DNA of 64,000 nt, taken from positions 1,393,501 through 1,457,500 of the forward strand of contig CM068318.1 in NCBI GenBank assembly GCA_034766995.1, given 5' to 3'. The notes under the pieces are model-generated. The model was not told where the DNA came from. It worked only from the letters and a program-made list of their open reading frames with translations, and searched no databases. Made by a program: the position numbers and the translations under genes. This DNA comes from Acanthacorydalis orientalis (taxonomy: Eukaryota > Arthropoda > Insecta > Megaloptera > Corydalidae). This document shows, one piece after another, positions 1 through 12,536 of the stretch. Numbering within the stretch: position 1 is the stretch's first letter; each line of letters starts with the position of its first letter.

Positions 1-844
1 ACACCTGACGCCATGCAATAAAATCGATAATATTTATTAATAGCACACAGTATTCATCGGTTTATAAAGTGAACAAATTTTAGAGAACGATTGTAAATCT
101 CAACTATGTATATAAATATATCAGTCTTTGATAAGTGTTTTATCTCTACACTCGTTTTTTGATTAGATACCGTTTTGAAGGTAATATTTAAAAACGATAG
201 TAAGTTTTAAAGATTACAAAACAAACTAAACACTTAAAATTTCATCAGAAGTACTAGAAATCGATTTCAATTATCGTCGAAGTTTGTAAAAAAAATATCG
301 AGCCCGACACTTAACACATCTGTGCGTCACGCACGACACAATTCGCATTAAATAATGGTCGTAGACTATTAAACGATTTTATTCGCGACCATATCCAAGG
401 AATAAATTTAGCACATCTCCCATGTGTACATCTCTAATATTTGCATACTGCAAACTTGTTCATTACTCATTGTAATTGTACGTACGATGCGCGGAGCTCA
501 CTTCCAATGATTACTCATCGTAAATTTACAGTGATAGAAATTTTAAACAGATCTAATTTTAACGGAGTTCCGTTTATCGGCTGTTTTCACTGCGGGTAAA
601 ATTTAAATAAGTGGAATTTGATGAAAAATATAACGAGAAATAACGCGATCGATGATTCCAGGTTCGTGTGAAGTTTTGTTTTGTCGTCGAATTTCGAAGA
701 ACGTGACACGATTTGGCCGCAGATAATCAGATTTCAGTTTTATTCACTGGCCGAATTCCTGTTAATCTTACAACTTGAATGAGAGTATTTACCGTTTATA
801 AAGAACTACATTTGAATATGAGAGACTTTACAAATTAAATACTT

Positions 845-990
845 TTCTTCCACCTCCACAAACGACGGATTACAAAAAAGTGTTCTGATCAAAGATGTCC
901 AGTAAATCATTATCGATGATTTTTGATTATCGCTTAAGCGCATTTCAATGGAAACAATCTCAAAAAATACATTTAACAAGTTAAAATATA
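845..990 (-). repeat. Dispersed foldback repeat copy
   Basis: Read on the minus strand, this segment carries the family body: AACGATAATC-like AT-rich sequence, then a run ending in TTTGATCAGAA, then TTTGTGG followed by a GGTG-AAA stretch. The same order recurs at many places in the window. It is non-coding; an open frame crossing it is a by-product. Confidence 0.55.
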
Positions 991-1071
991 TTTTCTTAAA
1001 GAGAGAACGGTATTTTTTGAGAATTGAAAACATTGTTTAAAATATTAGAAAACATTTAGATAAAAATAAGT

Positions 1072-1690
1072 CTAAGACATGTGAACATAAAAAGATTTAA
1101 GTTCATCTAAATGATTATTTTATTAATTGATATTTATTTATAGAAAACAAATACTGTAAAAAGTCGTTACGTTTGCCCTATCAAATGATCTGGGTTTATG
1201 ATCCTCACTGAAATGAAAATAGAAGGGTTTTTGTTTTTTTGAAAAAAAAAAACATTCCTTTTTGGAATTAAAAGAATTTTGTCACTCTAAAATATATAAA
1301 CACAAGAAGGTTTTAAATGGCTGGCTGTTTAGTTTATTAGTTGATATTTATTTACATGATCCAAATATTATCAATATTAATTCGGTTGTCCTATCAAAAG
1401 ATCTGGATTTACGATGATCCTCTGAACTAAAAACAGATTTTTATATTTTTTTGAAAAAATAAAAAAGAAAAAACACCCCTTTTTAATTAAAAACTACCCG
1501 TCTAAAATATGCAAACATAAAAATGTTTTAAATGGCTAAATTGTTAGCTTATTTGTTGCTATTTATAGAAAAATAAATATTGTAAAGTCATTACGTTTGT
1601 CCTATCAAAGAATCTGGAATTACGATGATCTTCTGAAATGAAAACGGAAGAGGTTTCTTATATTTTTACTCGGCTGCGTTCATGTAAATA
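1072..1690. repeat. Tandem repeat, about 2.9 units of roughly 212 bp
   Basis: Three consecutive segments share the same order of landmarks: a (TC)TAAAATAT-like start followed by an AAACATAA stretch, TTTTAAATGGCT, TTGATATTTATTTA, CCTATCAAA followed by ATCTGG, and GATCCTC followed by a T-run and an A-run. The CTATC anchors lie at 1178, 1391 and 1602, giving spacings of 213 and 211. The units have diverged through substitutions and homopolymer changes, so this is an old local duplication rather than a young satellite. Confidence 0.8.
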
Positions 1691-2935
1691 TATTTTATAC
1701 AAAAAAAAAAAACAACAACCCCTAATAGATAAACACAGTCCCCGAACGATTCCCGCGATAAAAGTATCAAACACGAACGGATATGTCTTGTATGGGGAAC
1801 GGAACGGGCCGAATCGAAAAACAAAGTCCACTTCCGAGCCCCGTCGATGTAAATACAATATCCGCGGCCGCATCCCCCCGTGACAGATTGTCAGTAATGG
1901 ATACGTATGTGTCATTGATCCTCCTACAACATGCCCGTTTTTTCTATAAAGTAGCAGCGCTTCGACGCAACGATGACTTTGAAAAAAAAAACACACACAT
2001 TTTCCACATCTCGCAGTTTAACAAAAAGTGCGTGGGCGGAGACGAGAACGATCCAACAAAAGGCTTCGGCAACGGCGACGCTCGCTCGAGCTTTCACGAA
2101 TTTTCATGACAGCGCAATATGACCGCGACTCGCGAACAACACGACAAAGAGGAAACACAAGATACATCCAGCACGTGTTTTAATAGTAGCTATGCACACG
2201 CACACGAACACGAGTTTTCTGTGAAGTGCTCGTTAAGCATTTCTCTGTGCAATGACAATGACTTCTTATAATAATAATTAAGATGCCGACGGACGACGGA
2301 ATGCGCGGAGACGAAAAACGTTTCTGAACTCGAATTTCTATAGAAATTCACGAATCTCGTTTAAACGAGAACCGTGCAAACGATTAGCAGCGCACAGATG
2401 TTTCCGAATAAGAGATAACGGACAGATGTTTATAAACATTTTATGTTTTTCGTTGCGACAATCGAACTACAAATTCAACACACGAGCGTTCGTAATAGCT
2501 GTGATACCGTGAAGACAATTTAGATAAAATCGTTACAGCACTGAAATAGACGCATGTTTATAAATGATGGCGCAACGACGTGGAGATCGACGCGCACAAT
2601 TACAGGACAGAGTCCAGTTTGTGCGAATTAATAAATATTTTACACATACAATAAATCTATATAAACAAACGGTCGTTCTAATAATATGTAACTCGACGAA
2701 CAGACATATATCTATGAATATTAACGGAACGACCGTTTACAATCTCATGAATATTAACGAAAACATCTGATCTGCAGTCGTCTTGTAGGGCGGAGACGCG
2801 CCTACCTAACCTCCGGCCCGCGGAAGTCCGCAATCAGACGCGCGGACATTTTCAGAATGTGTACAGTGAAACACGGACCGTCTATAGAGCGTGTTTGTTC
2901 GTTTTTACCGAAAACAGTCACCGAATTGTATCGAA

Positions 2936-3172
2936 ATGTCCGTGCGTTTCAAAACAAAACTGAAACCGTTTCAAAATCGACTAAATAACAACGACTTCAA
3001 CAATTATTTTCCAGCACTTCATACAACTTCTAACGACACTTCCGGAAAACAAGAATGTATCGATATTTTACTAAAATCGCACAATGAATTCGTAGAAACG
3101 TTCGTTGATTTTAGAAACAAGGAAACGTACTTCGAAATACTTTCATCTGCAGTTATGACCCCCGCGACATAA
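2936..3172 (+). mobile_element. hAT-type transposase fragment (GTF2IRD2/ZBED-like), relic
   Basis: An open frame of about 78 codons from the ATG at 2936 to the TAA ending at 3172 encodes a peptide with a KTKLKPFQNRL start, a FNNYFPAL motif, then a helix ending in FVETFVDFRNKETYFEILSS. The pattern of a Lys/Leu helix, a hydrophobic NYFPAL turn, then a helix with F.DFR..E..FE.L is what I associate with the C-terminal half of hAT transposases of the GTF2IRD2/ZBED5 type. The catalytic and dimerisation regions are absent, and a stop follows immediately. I infer a dead fragment. It could instead be a short host exon, because a CpG-rich promoter-like stretch lies directly upstream. Confidence 0.45.
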
Positions 3173-3684
3173 ACAAAATCCCTGGAGAGTGCCAGATGGA
3201 AATTCTAGAACTCCGGGAGAAAAGGGATTTTAAAAATGGGATTTTTGGAATTACCTGGTAATGAATTTTATAAAAATCTAAATCCTCGAGAATCTCCGAA
3301 CTTGGTTGACAATACAAAGAAAGTAATATCATTATTCGGGTGCACATCTAGGTGGGAACAATTTTTTTCGAAAATTACACAAAATCAAAAAACAGATTCC
3401 AGATAATCGATGAGCACACCTTGCGCGTCGCCACTACTAAAATCGCACCGGGTGTCAATCCATTATTAAAAAAATAAGCAGTGGCAAATATCGCACTAAA
3501 TTTTATATTACATTTTTCTTTGGAATTGTATTTTTCATAGTTTTGCTTGCGGCTATATAATCACTAGGGGGCTTCGCTCGCCCACTTCTCAATTGTAAGC
3601 TTGTGCATGCAACCGAATGAAACAAACATACTTTTTATATGTCTATATAATTATTATCAAATATAATATATAGCAATGTAATCG

Positions 3685-3686
<2 letters not shown>

Positions 3687-3731
<45 letters not shown>

Positions 3732-3823
3732 ATGTGTGTGTGTGTGTGTAGTATGTCTATATAAACATGGTAGTAGATTTTATTTTTGCAACATTTTAGT
3801 TTTTTGAGGTTAAATACTGTTTT

Positions 3824-3886
<63 letters not shown>
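3687..3886. repeat. Cluster of (CA)n, (TG)n, (TA)n and (GA)n microsatellites
   Basis: A (CA)n tract at about 3687-3719 runs into (AT)n and then (GT)n up to about 3749. A second compound tract of (TA)n followed by (GA)n spans about 3826-3886. The adjacent CA and GT runs are reverse complements and could fold into a hairpin. Confidence 0.9.
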
Positions 3887-4739
3887 ATAAATAATATAAC
3901 GACTATGATACTAATTGTGATACTTTACAATAATCAACACCGAAATAATAAAAATCGAAATAAATAATTTTGAAGTTCTTTTATATTTCCCCGTACAAAT
4001 TATGGCCCTCGTCTACATCAGACAAATACAATATGGCCCGCCACTGAAAAATGTCGCCCACGCCTCTGTTCTATAGCGTCCAAGATATGTACTCGATTTA
4101 CGATTAATTTTCAAGAAAAGCATGAAATTTAATCAAAACTGTTGCGGTCAGTACGCAATTTAAAAACTAAATTCCGAACGTACGACATATCTCTTATCAG
4201 ACCGTGCATAAACGAAAATATATTTTGATATTGCGTATAATCAGCATACACTAATTTCGGCTCCGAATTTGTTTCATTTTCGTTCCATACAAAAATTTTT
4301 ATGATACACAAACGATATAACAGTAATTAAAAATGTTTATTATATATTTGAATTGTGAAATTAAAGTACTGATTTTTATTTTAGTTAACATGAATCAAAT
4401 AAAGCACCGTGTTTATTTTCATATAAATCCAGCTGTTTAGATTATTTTAATTGTGAGATAATCGAATAACAGTTGCAAAAAGAAGAAATCTATACTAGAA
4501 CTTTATAATTTTATAACATAAAACGTAAGAAACATGCTACCATTGTAACTCTACTTCAATTTTTATTACTCTATAAAAAGATAACTGCTTTTACTTTATA
4601 AAATACTTTGTATTCCACTAAACAGATTTCAAAGGAAATTGAAAATATTAAAAGAGTGAATATTTATTATTACAGTTTATAAATATTTATATCTGGTATT
4701 TTTTTTTTGTTCGGGAAAAAAAAAGAGATTGATGGTCAG

Positions 4740-5130
4740 AGGAAGTAGAATCGATTACACAAATCAATTCTTTTTTCATCCCACAGATCATAAAAAAATG
4801 TTTAATAAATCTGGATCGATCATCTTTGATTGTTGCATTTCAATGACGATCAAAATATAGAAAATCTTACAGGAGAATCGATATTTGTGATTTTTGATCG
4901 AGAAGAGCTATTAATCATAAGACTCTAAGAAAAATACTGATGTTTTCAATGAGGTTTGCAGCTTGAAAAAATAATGAACGACAACAAAGTTCTATCCTAT
5001 CTCTAAATGAAATAATTCAATGGGTACGAGCAGCGATCAAAATTGATCAGAATTGATTTTTTGAGCGGAAAAATGTTTTTGTGGTTTGTGGTGTGAAAAG
5101 AGAATTCATTTTTGAATATAAAGTGTATTA
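4740..5130. repeat. Foldback element with inverted halves
   Basis: The left half (about 4740-4860) is the dispersed repeat in minus orientation, with AATGACGATC and GATCGATCATCTTTGATTG. The right half (about 5025-5130) is the same family in plus orientation, with GATCAGAATTG, TTTTTGTGGTTTGTGG and AGAATTCATTTTTG. The two halves are separated by about 165 bases, giving a long-inverted-repeat architecture like that at 15205-15445. Confidence 0.5.
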
Positions 5131-5888
5131 TATTTTATAATTCTGAAAAGGGTGTTCTTTAAACCAAACAAAAATAATTAAGAACATTTCAATATTTGTA
5201 CAATGATGATTTGTATCGCTAACACTCATATTTATTGTTTTTGGAATATATGTGGTGTAGTCCTTAACTTTTTTCTTATAATTGCAATTTTCTTGAAGTT
5301 CTGCGGTAACTTAACGAATTGGATCAAGAGAATACAGTTTCGAAAGTAAAATTCTTACAAAAGAAATACGAAAACGAAATAAGTGAAGAAATCCGAGAAG
5401 ACTTAGTACTGCTGAAGTGTATTTATTAATACAATTTTGAACTACGCACGAAACCGACAGAATTATTTAAAGAAATTATCGACATGGGATTCCTGAACAC
5501 ATATCAGCTACTACGGCGATTATGCTTCGAATTTGTTTAACCATGCCTGTGCGTGCAGCAGAAGGAGAAAGGCCATTGGATGTTTGTGAAAAAGAATAAA
5601 AAATTTCGAGTCAAGAGCGACTAACTGGACGGTCGACGTTAAACATAAACTATCAGATAGGCTGTATTTTGGATTATTTTGAAATTATCACTGACTTTGC
5701 TAGTGCTAGAGCATGAAAGGCTTCTGTTAAATAATTTTTATGCCTGGATAAATATTAAATATCATTAAACAGGCACAAATATTTCATATTTTCTTCCTCA
5801 GTTTTCAATTTTGAAGGGCGTTGAAATGTCGGCTGCCCCAGACCTCGAATTTTCTCTGAAAAGCCCTGTGTGTACATATGCATGCATA

Positions 5889-5915
5889 CATATATATATA
5901 TATATATATATATAC
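5889..5915. repeat. (AT)n microsatellite
   Basis: An uninterrupted TA dinucleotide run of about 25 bases within AT-rich non-coding DNA. Confidence 0.9.
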
Positions 5916-6622
5916 ACTAGATAATTTATAGTAGAATAGAAAGTGATAATAAAAGTTAAAACGACAACAAAAAAACAGATAATCCTCTGGGAATTATAAC
6001 ACAATCATTTCAAGTATTCACCAAGAACACACGGACTGTGTACGTACAGAAAACCTTCAGTGCGACTACTACATCATAATCATGCGGTCAATCTCATGAC
6101 CTTCCAACCACCAAAACCAACGTTATTCCGTCTACTCCATTTACCTTGGTGTCAATATTGACTGAAAATTATTCAGTTATATAAATAGCACACGGTTTTT
6201 TTAAGGATAGACCGCGCTGATTTTTTCTGTCCGATAAACGGCAACGGAGCGAGGCGCGCGCTCTTTTAAATATTAAAAACGTTTCACACGGAAAAATGTG
6301 CTCGCCGCTCGTGTCGTTACGCCACCACAACTGCTTTTCCTTGCATTAAAAACGTGCGACCGTCTGTCTCGGTGGGTTAGAAAAATCGTTACGTATCGAA
6401 ATTGTCGTTCGAAAAATTCCTGAACTGGTGACTGATTTAATAATAATCTCTATCCGTACGCCTAATCGAAACCAGCAAACATTCATTGTAATGAGCGATA
6501 ATGAGCAGCGTGTGTAATTATCAACTGACGGTAATTTACTGACGTAATTAATGACGGAATACGTCGAATTTTGTTGTTAGGCACTGATGAGAGTAATGTA
6601 CACGCAAATTACTGCAGTGAAG

Positions 6623-6695
<73 letters not shown>
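6623..6695. repeat. Long (AT)n microsatellite
   Basis: About 73 bases of uninterrupted alternating TA. It is self-complementary and a likely site of length polymorphism or assembly error. Confidence 0.95.
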
Positions 6696-6698
<3 letters not shown>

Positions 6699-6811
6699 GA
6701 GGGTAGCGCTAAATATTTCGGCCTAGATAGGAAAGAATGTAAATAACAAAACAGAATTTTACTGCTTTCCTGTTCATCTGTTTGAGCACACTTTATAGTA
6801 ATCTACTAAAG

Positions 6812-7201
6812 CAGGGGTTCTTAACCTGTGAGGTGTTCCGCCGCTGGGGAGGTGCGAAGGGGTTAGTGAGTCCTTTATAACATTTTTGTAACTACTTCTT
6901 TTTAGAATTTAGTTCATATTGTACCACGAATGTGATCTCATTGATCGGAAGCAGCAACAAATATCTCACTGAATGACACCGAAGGCTTTAAACGACTTCA
7001 TAATAATGCCGAAAGACAAAAAGATATCCCTGAAGAACAAAACAGTGATCACTATTTCTGTGTATCTGTTGATGTTAAAATAAAATGTAAATTACATAAT
7101 GTATCCATTTATTAATTACTTTCGGAACGAAGGGGAGATGTGAACTTAAGTTTACTTTCGGGGAAGGTGCGAGACTAAGACGATTAAGAGCCGCTGCACT
7201 G
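6812..7201. mobile_element. hAT-like non-autonomous element with degenerate terminal inverted repeats
   Basis: The left end reads CAGGGGTTCTTAACCTGTG. The right end, reverse complemented, reads CAGTGCAGCGGCTCTTAATC, so both ends match a CAG-N-GG-YTCTTAA pattern typical of hAT elements. A GGAGGTGCGA-like motif recurs just inside each end. No clean 8-bp target duplication was found, and no transposase frame survives. The element is about 390 bp and probably an old MITE or deletion derivative. Confidence 0.5.
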
Positions 7202-7565
7202 AAGAGTAAACGAGTTCTTGCACCGTGACTGAATTCGCTTTCACCTGAACAATGATTATTCTCGTTTTAAAAAATATATATCCACCTCCACTGAAAAATA
7301 CTCGTGCTTTTATTCAAATTTCAAACGTCTTCAAAGAAAATCATTCACGGTACGAATATAAAACCCGAGAATACACCTGAAATCCGCTTACGAGATTTCT
7401 GAGATTGTACACAGTTACTGCTTCCAAATTTACACTCATATTCGCCTCAATTCTATTTTTTTCTCCCCATAGTTATACGCTCTAGCACAATCTGCGAACC
7501 TGTGTGTACGCACGACAACACGATTTGTAGTCGCGTTGAAATAAACTGTCTACGAAACAAGCTGA

Positions 7566-7569
<4 letters not shown>

Positions 7570-7613
<44 letters not shown>
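7570..7613. repeat. (TA)n microsatellite
   Basis: An uninterrupted run of about 44 bases of alternating AT, which creates spurious Tyr-Ile open frames on both strands. Confidence 0.95.
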
Positions 7614-7615
<2 letters not shown>

Positions 7616-8034
7616 CAATACTTTTTATTTCGAAAAAATACATGCCGCGTACGACACAAAGCCATATTTTTATCTTCGATGCGAGTCTTGTCATATTAAC
7701 ATTAAAAAAGACGCTCGAAATGTGAATGTGGCGAGGAGGACGTTCCTTTCTAAAATTGAATTTCTCGAGGATACAAAATGACGAAAAAAGTGTATTTCAA
7801 AAAAAATAGAGGGATCAATAATAGAGTGCGTACGAGCAGCTTCGCCCACTGACCGATAATGTAGATTTATTCTACTTGGGATGAAATAAAGTATACTTGA
7901 CGGCGGCATCTCTCGGTTCTATAAAAATCAATAAAACTGATAAAGAGCCATTTTACTAACATTCAGGAACTTCTGTCTAGTGGAACGTGTCAAAAAAAAA
8001 CAAGTAGTTATCACTGATACGAATTTGTCTGCAT

Positions 8035-8170
8035 CTTGAAGCTCTAGAGATGATGACAAATGTGTATAAGCAACAACCGAAAATGATTAATAAAAATTTA
8101 TTAACCATTTTTGACCAGAAACATTTTGTGGTTTGTAAGGTGAAACAAATACTCTCTGAGAAAATTAAAA
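8035..8170 (+). repeat. Dispersed foldback repeat copy
   Basis: Contains the family order: GAAAATGATTAATAA, then TTTATTAACC, TTTTTGACCAGAAACATTTTG, TGGTTTGTAAGGTGAAA. It is non-coding and diverged. Confidence 0.6.
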
Positions 8171-8534
8171 CGCACATATAAAATGAACTGGACTGGTAAA
8201 ATATCTAATAGTGAATGGATACAACTTATAAATAGAATAAAAAGAAAAGCAGTATCAAAATAAAATGAAGATTTTATTTTATAATCAATTTATGAATGCA
8301 TATTTAAGAAGAGAATGTAATCATCGAAGTTTGAATATAACTTCTAACCTGAGTTACTTAAAATAAAATATGCCATAATACAGTAAGATCCTTCAGAAAT
8401 GAATGTAATTTTTCTGTACCCTAGCAGCACTCTGAACACCATCGAAATACGAACAAACTGTCTCTCTCTGAGAGTAATATTATTTTTAATCGACATTTCT
8501 TAAAGCGTCTGGCACCCATACTTTCGAATTACAG

Positions 8535-8800
8535 AGTGAATCGAACGCGCGAAATCGATGATCATTTATTGAACATTTTCGATCAGAAAAACGTTTGTGG
8601 AGCGAGAGAAAGATTCACCTTCGGAAGTTAATCAAGTCCGCGTGCTAGAGCTATACTGTAAGATCTCTATTAACCTTCAATTAATCGTCATTCTTACTGA
8701 TCATCTTCGATTGTTGCTCATGCGTATCGGAGTGCCCAGACACATAAATCAATGAAAAATTAATTTGTGAAAGTGAATTCATCGCCAGTGTCAAATCTCA
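8535..8800. repeat. Dispersed foldback repeat, two adjacent pieces
   Basis: A plus-oriented piece at about 8535-8625 has ATTGAACATTTTCGATCAGA then GTTTGTGG. A second piece at 8690-8800 has GATCATCTTCGATTGTTGC in minus orientation, followed by the plus-strand terminal motif GTGAAAGTGAATTCA at about 8770. Mixed orientation again points to an inverted-repeat element. Confidence 0.55.
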
Positions 8801-11289
8801 ATTGAAAATATGCCTGTGCTTGGGATGAGACACGCGATGACACGAGTTCCAACAGGGAATAAGGTTTTAATTTTTAACGATTCCCTTCCACAATGCATAT
8901 TTAGTTAGAGGCATCGACCGAATGGGGCAACGAGAGTTATTCACAGAAGAATAAAGTCGATTCCACGCATGATAAACTGAAAATCGATCCGCGACCTTTC
9001 AACATTTTCATAGAAACGAAGGCACCGAATTAATTCGTACACCCACTAAATACTATTTCCAGTGAGACACCGACCGTTATATCATTAGAACGAGCTAATG
9101 ATTGTCGTGCCGTGAGTTCGAGCACTGAATATACAACTTAGATCGCTGTTTTGATTAAGGCGAGACCAACACGACAGATCAACATTCTAAAATAGTCTTA
9201 AATAGAAATGAATAGAACAGGTTTGATAAAGAACTAGTCTCGTTGATGTAAAACACATCTCTTTTTTAATTCTTTTTCGTGATTCAATAGTAGAAAGCAG
9301 CTTTATCGCCGATGTTTCATCGAAACTTGAACGTCTTTTTTTTGCACTATTTATATTGTCTTGAGATTATTTTTTTGCAAATTGATCTATGATGTAAATA
9401 TTTCTATATGTAGCACATTGAAACTTGTTTGGCTACTTTAGTTTATGTTCGAATCGACAACCGATGCGCCGGTCTGCGATACAAATTATGTGTATAGTTT
9501 ATTAGCGAGGCGTCTCGCAAAAAATACACTTATTATTCATTCGAAAGACAATGAAGAAAGTAATTGAAAAATTCAACAGTCGGTCATAAATGTTTGTCTT
9601 ATTACGAGTTTTCTAAAAATATTCTGTTCGTAACGAACGGAATTCGACGAAATAGGATTTTTATAAAAATGAATAAGAAATGCCTGTGTACATATTTCAC
9701 TTTTTGTAAGACATAATTATATGTCGAGAAAATAGCGCGTGTGTGTGTGTGTGTATATGTATATATGTATATATATATACAACGTAAATAATTTTAATAG
9801 AGTAAAGTAGGAGGGTGAACAAAAAGGATGTCATTTTCTGTTACACTGCGTTCACAGTTTGACAGCCATGATTGATTTTAAATGAGTTTTATAGTCGTCT
9901 TTTCTTCTATAGTGAAATAATTTAATCAGCATCTTATTTGCATGCATTCAGGGGTGTAGACAGTTATCTACAAGTTTTTAATTCGATTCTGAAATATTTT
10001 TTTCTTTAAAAAAAAATACTGTCGGTTATTTAACACGGATTTCATATTAAATTACAATTAATATTGATTCACTTTACAACTACATCTTCTTCTCGCAAAT
10101 CAAAATACAATACAGCCTGTTCTTTTCGACTACCAGAAGATTAGAAATATTTAACAGTAGAAAGATTGTAATTTAATTTTGTGTATTTAAATCATAAAGT
10201 TATCGAACGTACAGGAATTTTAATTAGTGAACAACTCTTCGTTTTTATCACGAGAATGATAGTGAGTCAAAAACCAAACTGTTGGCTGTACAAATTGATT
10301 CGGTGCCTTTTTTTATGGAAAATACACGATTATTTAAGGGAAAACGTAGAAAAAATAGCATCGTAGTAAGGGAAATCACAATCTAGTCGACGTTCTTCGT
10401 TTGTATTTACAACACATCCAGTCGAGTTCGGAACCCGCATTAACTAAAAATTTAACTGATTTATTTGTGCAAAATATCGCCGATGGATTAGCAGGTTTTT
10501 TTTAAAAAAAAAGATACACATATATGTACATGAAAATGTATATATTTACGAATGACGTCTTTAAATCAAACAGACGGGAGAGCGATACGAAAACTGAAAA
10601 ATAAATTCAATAAATTGAGTCATACATATAAAATGAAACGTTTAATTGTACTGAATTGAAATTTATGTACGCTGCTACATAACAAAAATAAAACACACAC
10701 ACACACACACATTCGTACATTAAATACTATGAAATACGACACAACGTGACAATGAAACACGATGTTAATATCCAATAATAATCTCGTGGATTCCACGTTC
10801 GTAAGAGTGCAACCAGCCGATTGATTGTGTGGGGGTCGGTGTTCACGTGCGTCTCTTTTTACTCCAGTGGTCCCATAACCGATGATTTTACATTACAACT
10901 ATAGGCCACAGCGCCACCGAAACAACAAATCGATATCCACGACACACAAACTACAGCGTCGGGGGCTGCCGAAGTAGCGTTGTGTCAGTCGGGGCGGAGA
11001 GCGCCAGATACTCGACGAACTGTTCGACGTATGACCGACCGTGTATCGACGACGAGCAATAAGTAAATAAACGTGTAGCACACAAGTGCTTCTGCGTGTG
11101 CGTGCGTGTGTGTGTGCGAACTTATGCAGAACATACATAATTAATTTACAAAAATTTAAACACACATTGTTCTATTTTTTCGATATTCTCTTATATTAAA
11201 CGCCACACTTGTGTTTCTCTAAACAATTACTGGACACACAATGAGATTAATAAAGGGAAAAAACAACGCACATTACATACATACACTCA

Positions 11290-11420
11290 TTTTAACTCTT
11301 TATGTACTGTCGGAACTTTCAAGTCTCGTAAATAACATCTGAACCCTGCTATCTTTCCACAAACTAAGAGCTATCAAAATTGAAAATTTGTTCTTTTGTA
11401 TTATTCGGAAAATTTTTAAG
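11290..11420 (-). mobile_element. Truncated copy of the TTAA MITE family
   Basis: The segment begins TTTAACTCTTTATGTACTGT followed by CGGAACTTTCAAGTC. This is the reverse complement of the right end of the full copy at 20389-20615. The opposite end is not recognisable, so I call a truncated minus-oriented copy. Confidence 0.5.
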
Positions 11421-12389
11421 GGCTCACGGATCGATGCACTCGGTTGGACTCCACATACTTATCATACTTTTTGATTATACAGGGATCTAATAGTACAAAC
11501 ATGTGAACATCAATAGCTGTAAAATATTTTGAATTGGGAATAGATATTTAAGAGTTTATAAGAATTATATAAATCCTTCAAGTCAGGCGTAAAGATTAAT
11601 TTGGTGCCTTTATATTGAACTCTGTTTTCAACTAACACATTTTCTCATCGTTTTAGGAATTCTAACTGCCAAACTTAACACTTAAACACTATATATCTTG
11701 TCCAAGCAGTTGGCATCACCTCACAGGACATTAATGTACTCGATGGCATCCGAAAACCAGCATATTAGGCATTTAATACTTTTCGCATTCCAGATGAAAA
11801 AAATGCTGCAGAAGATGACTTGTTCAGCTATTGGGGAAGGTGTTGAGACGCATAAAACATGTAAAATAAATATGCTTAAACGGTGGAAGAAGTCCGAAAA
11901 TGTATTGACGACTTTATCGACTCAAAGTCGCAATGTTTTTTTCGACAAGGCATTCGTCAGTTACATCATTCTGTCAGTTACCGGACAGATAGAGAAAACA
12001 TGCACAGGATAATGGGAGATATTTCGACGATTGAAATGTATTCCATTTTTCCGTAAACATTTATTTTCTTTGAAAAAAGGCACAGAATAAATTTGCACAC
12101 CTAACAGTTTTCTTTCTTATCCTTGAGGTCACTATTTGAGCTCGTCACGATGTGGTATAAAGCTTGTGTATCGACCTGAAGGTGTCGACAGACGAAACCA
12201 GTAGCGGAAGAAAAGAATCAAATAGTGATATCAAGCATAAAAAAAAAAACAAAACTTCAAATCCAGGTGCACATAGGTATGAAACAAATTACAATTAAAT
12301 CCTCTATGCACTGGTAGAAATTTCGAGACCCATAGATAAAAACTGATAATCAATGATTCATCATTCACCTCGCAAGACTCCTACCGTCC

Positions 12390-12536
12390 GGAATGAAAAA
12401 AAATTCCAAAGTTTGTATGTAAATAAAAATCTATTTTATTTTTCTTGACTTTTGAAAAATGTTATTCTTTTCCATAACAAAAATGGCATTGTTCCACTGT
12501 CCCATACTAATTGAATCAGTAAACAAAGGGTCAAAC
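12390..12536 (-). mobile_element. Partial copy of the TTAA MITE family
   Basis: Read on the minus strand it begins TTTGACCCTTTGTTTACTGA and continues through a TTTTTGTTATGGAAAAGAAT segment to a CATTCCGGACGG end. These are the landmarks of the full element at 20389-20615. The TTAA target at the end has decayed to TTGA/TCAA. Confidence 0.5.

Noticed and set aside
7482..7699. Overlapping open frames on both strands rich in Tyr-Ile
   Set aside because: Produced by the (TA)n microsatellite at 7570-7613. The same applies at 17613, 23209, 26356, 49963 and 54200.
10899..11165. 88-codon minus-strand open frame with Arg-rich stretch
   Set aside because: Includes a (TG)n/(CA)n derived stretch, with no domain or splice partner.
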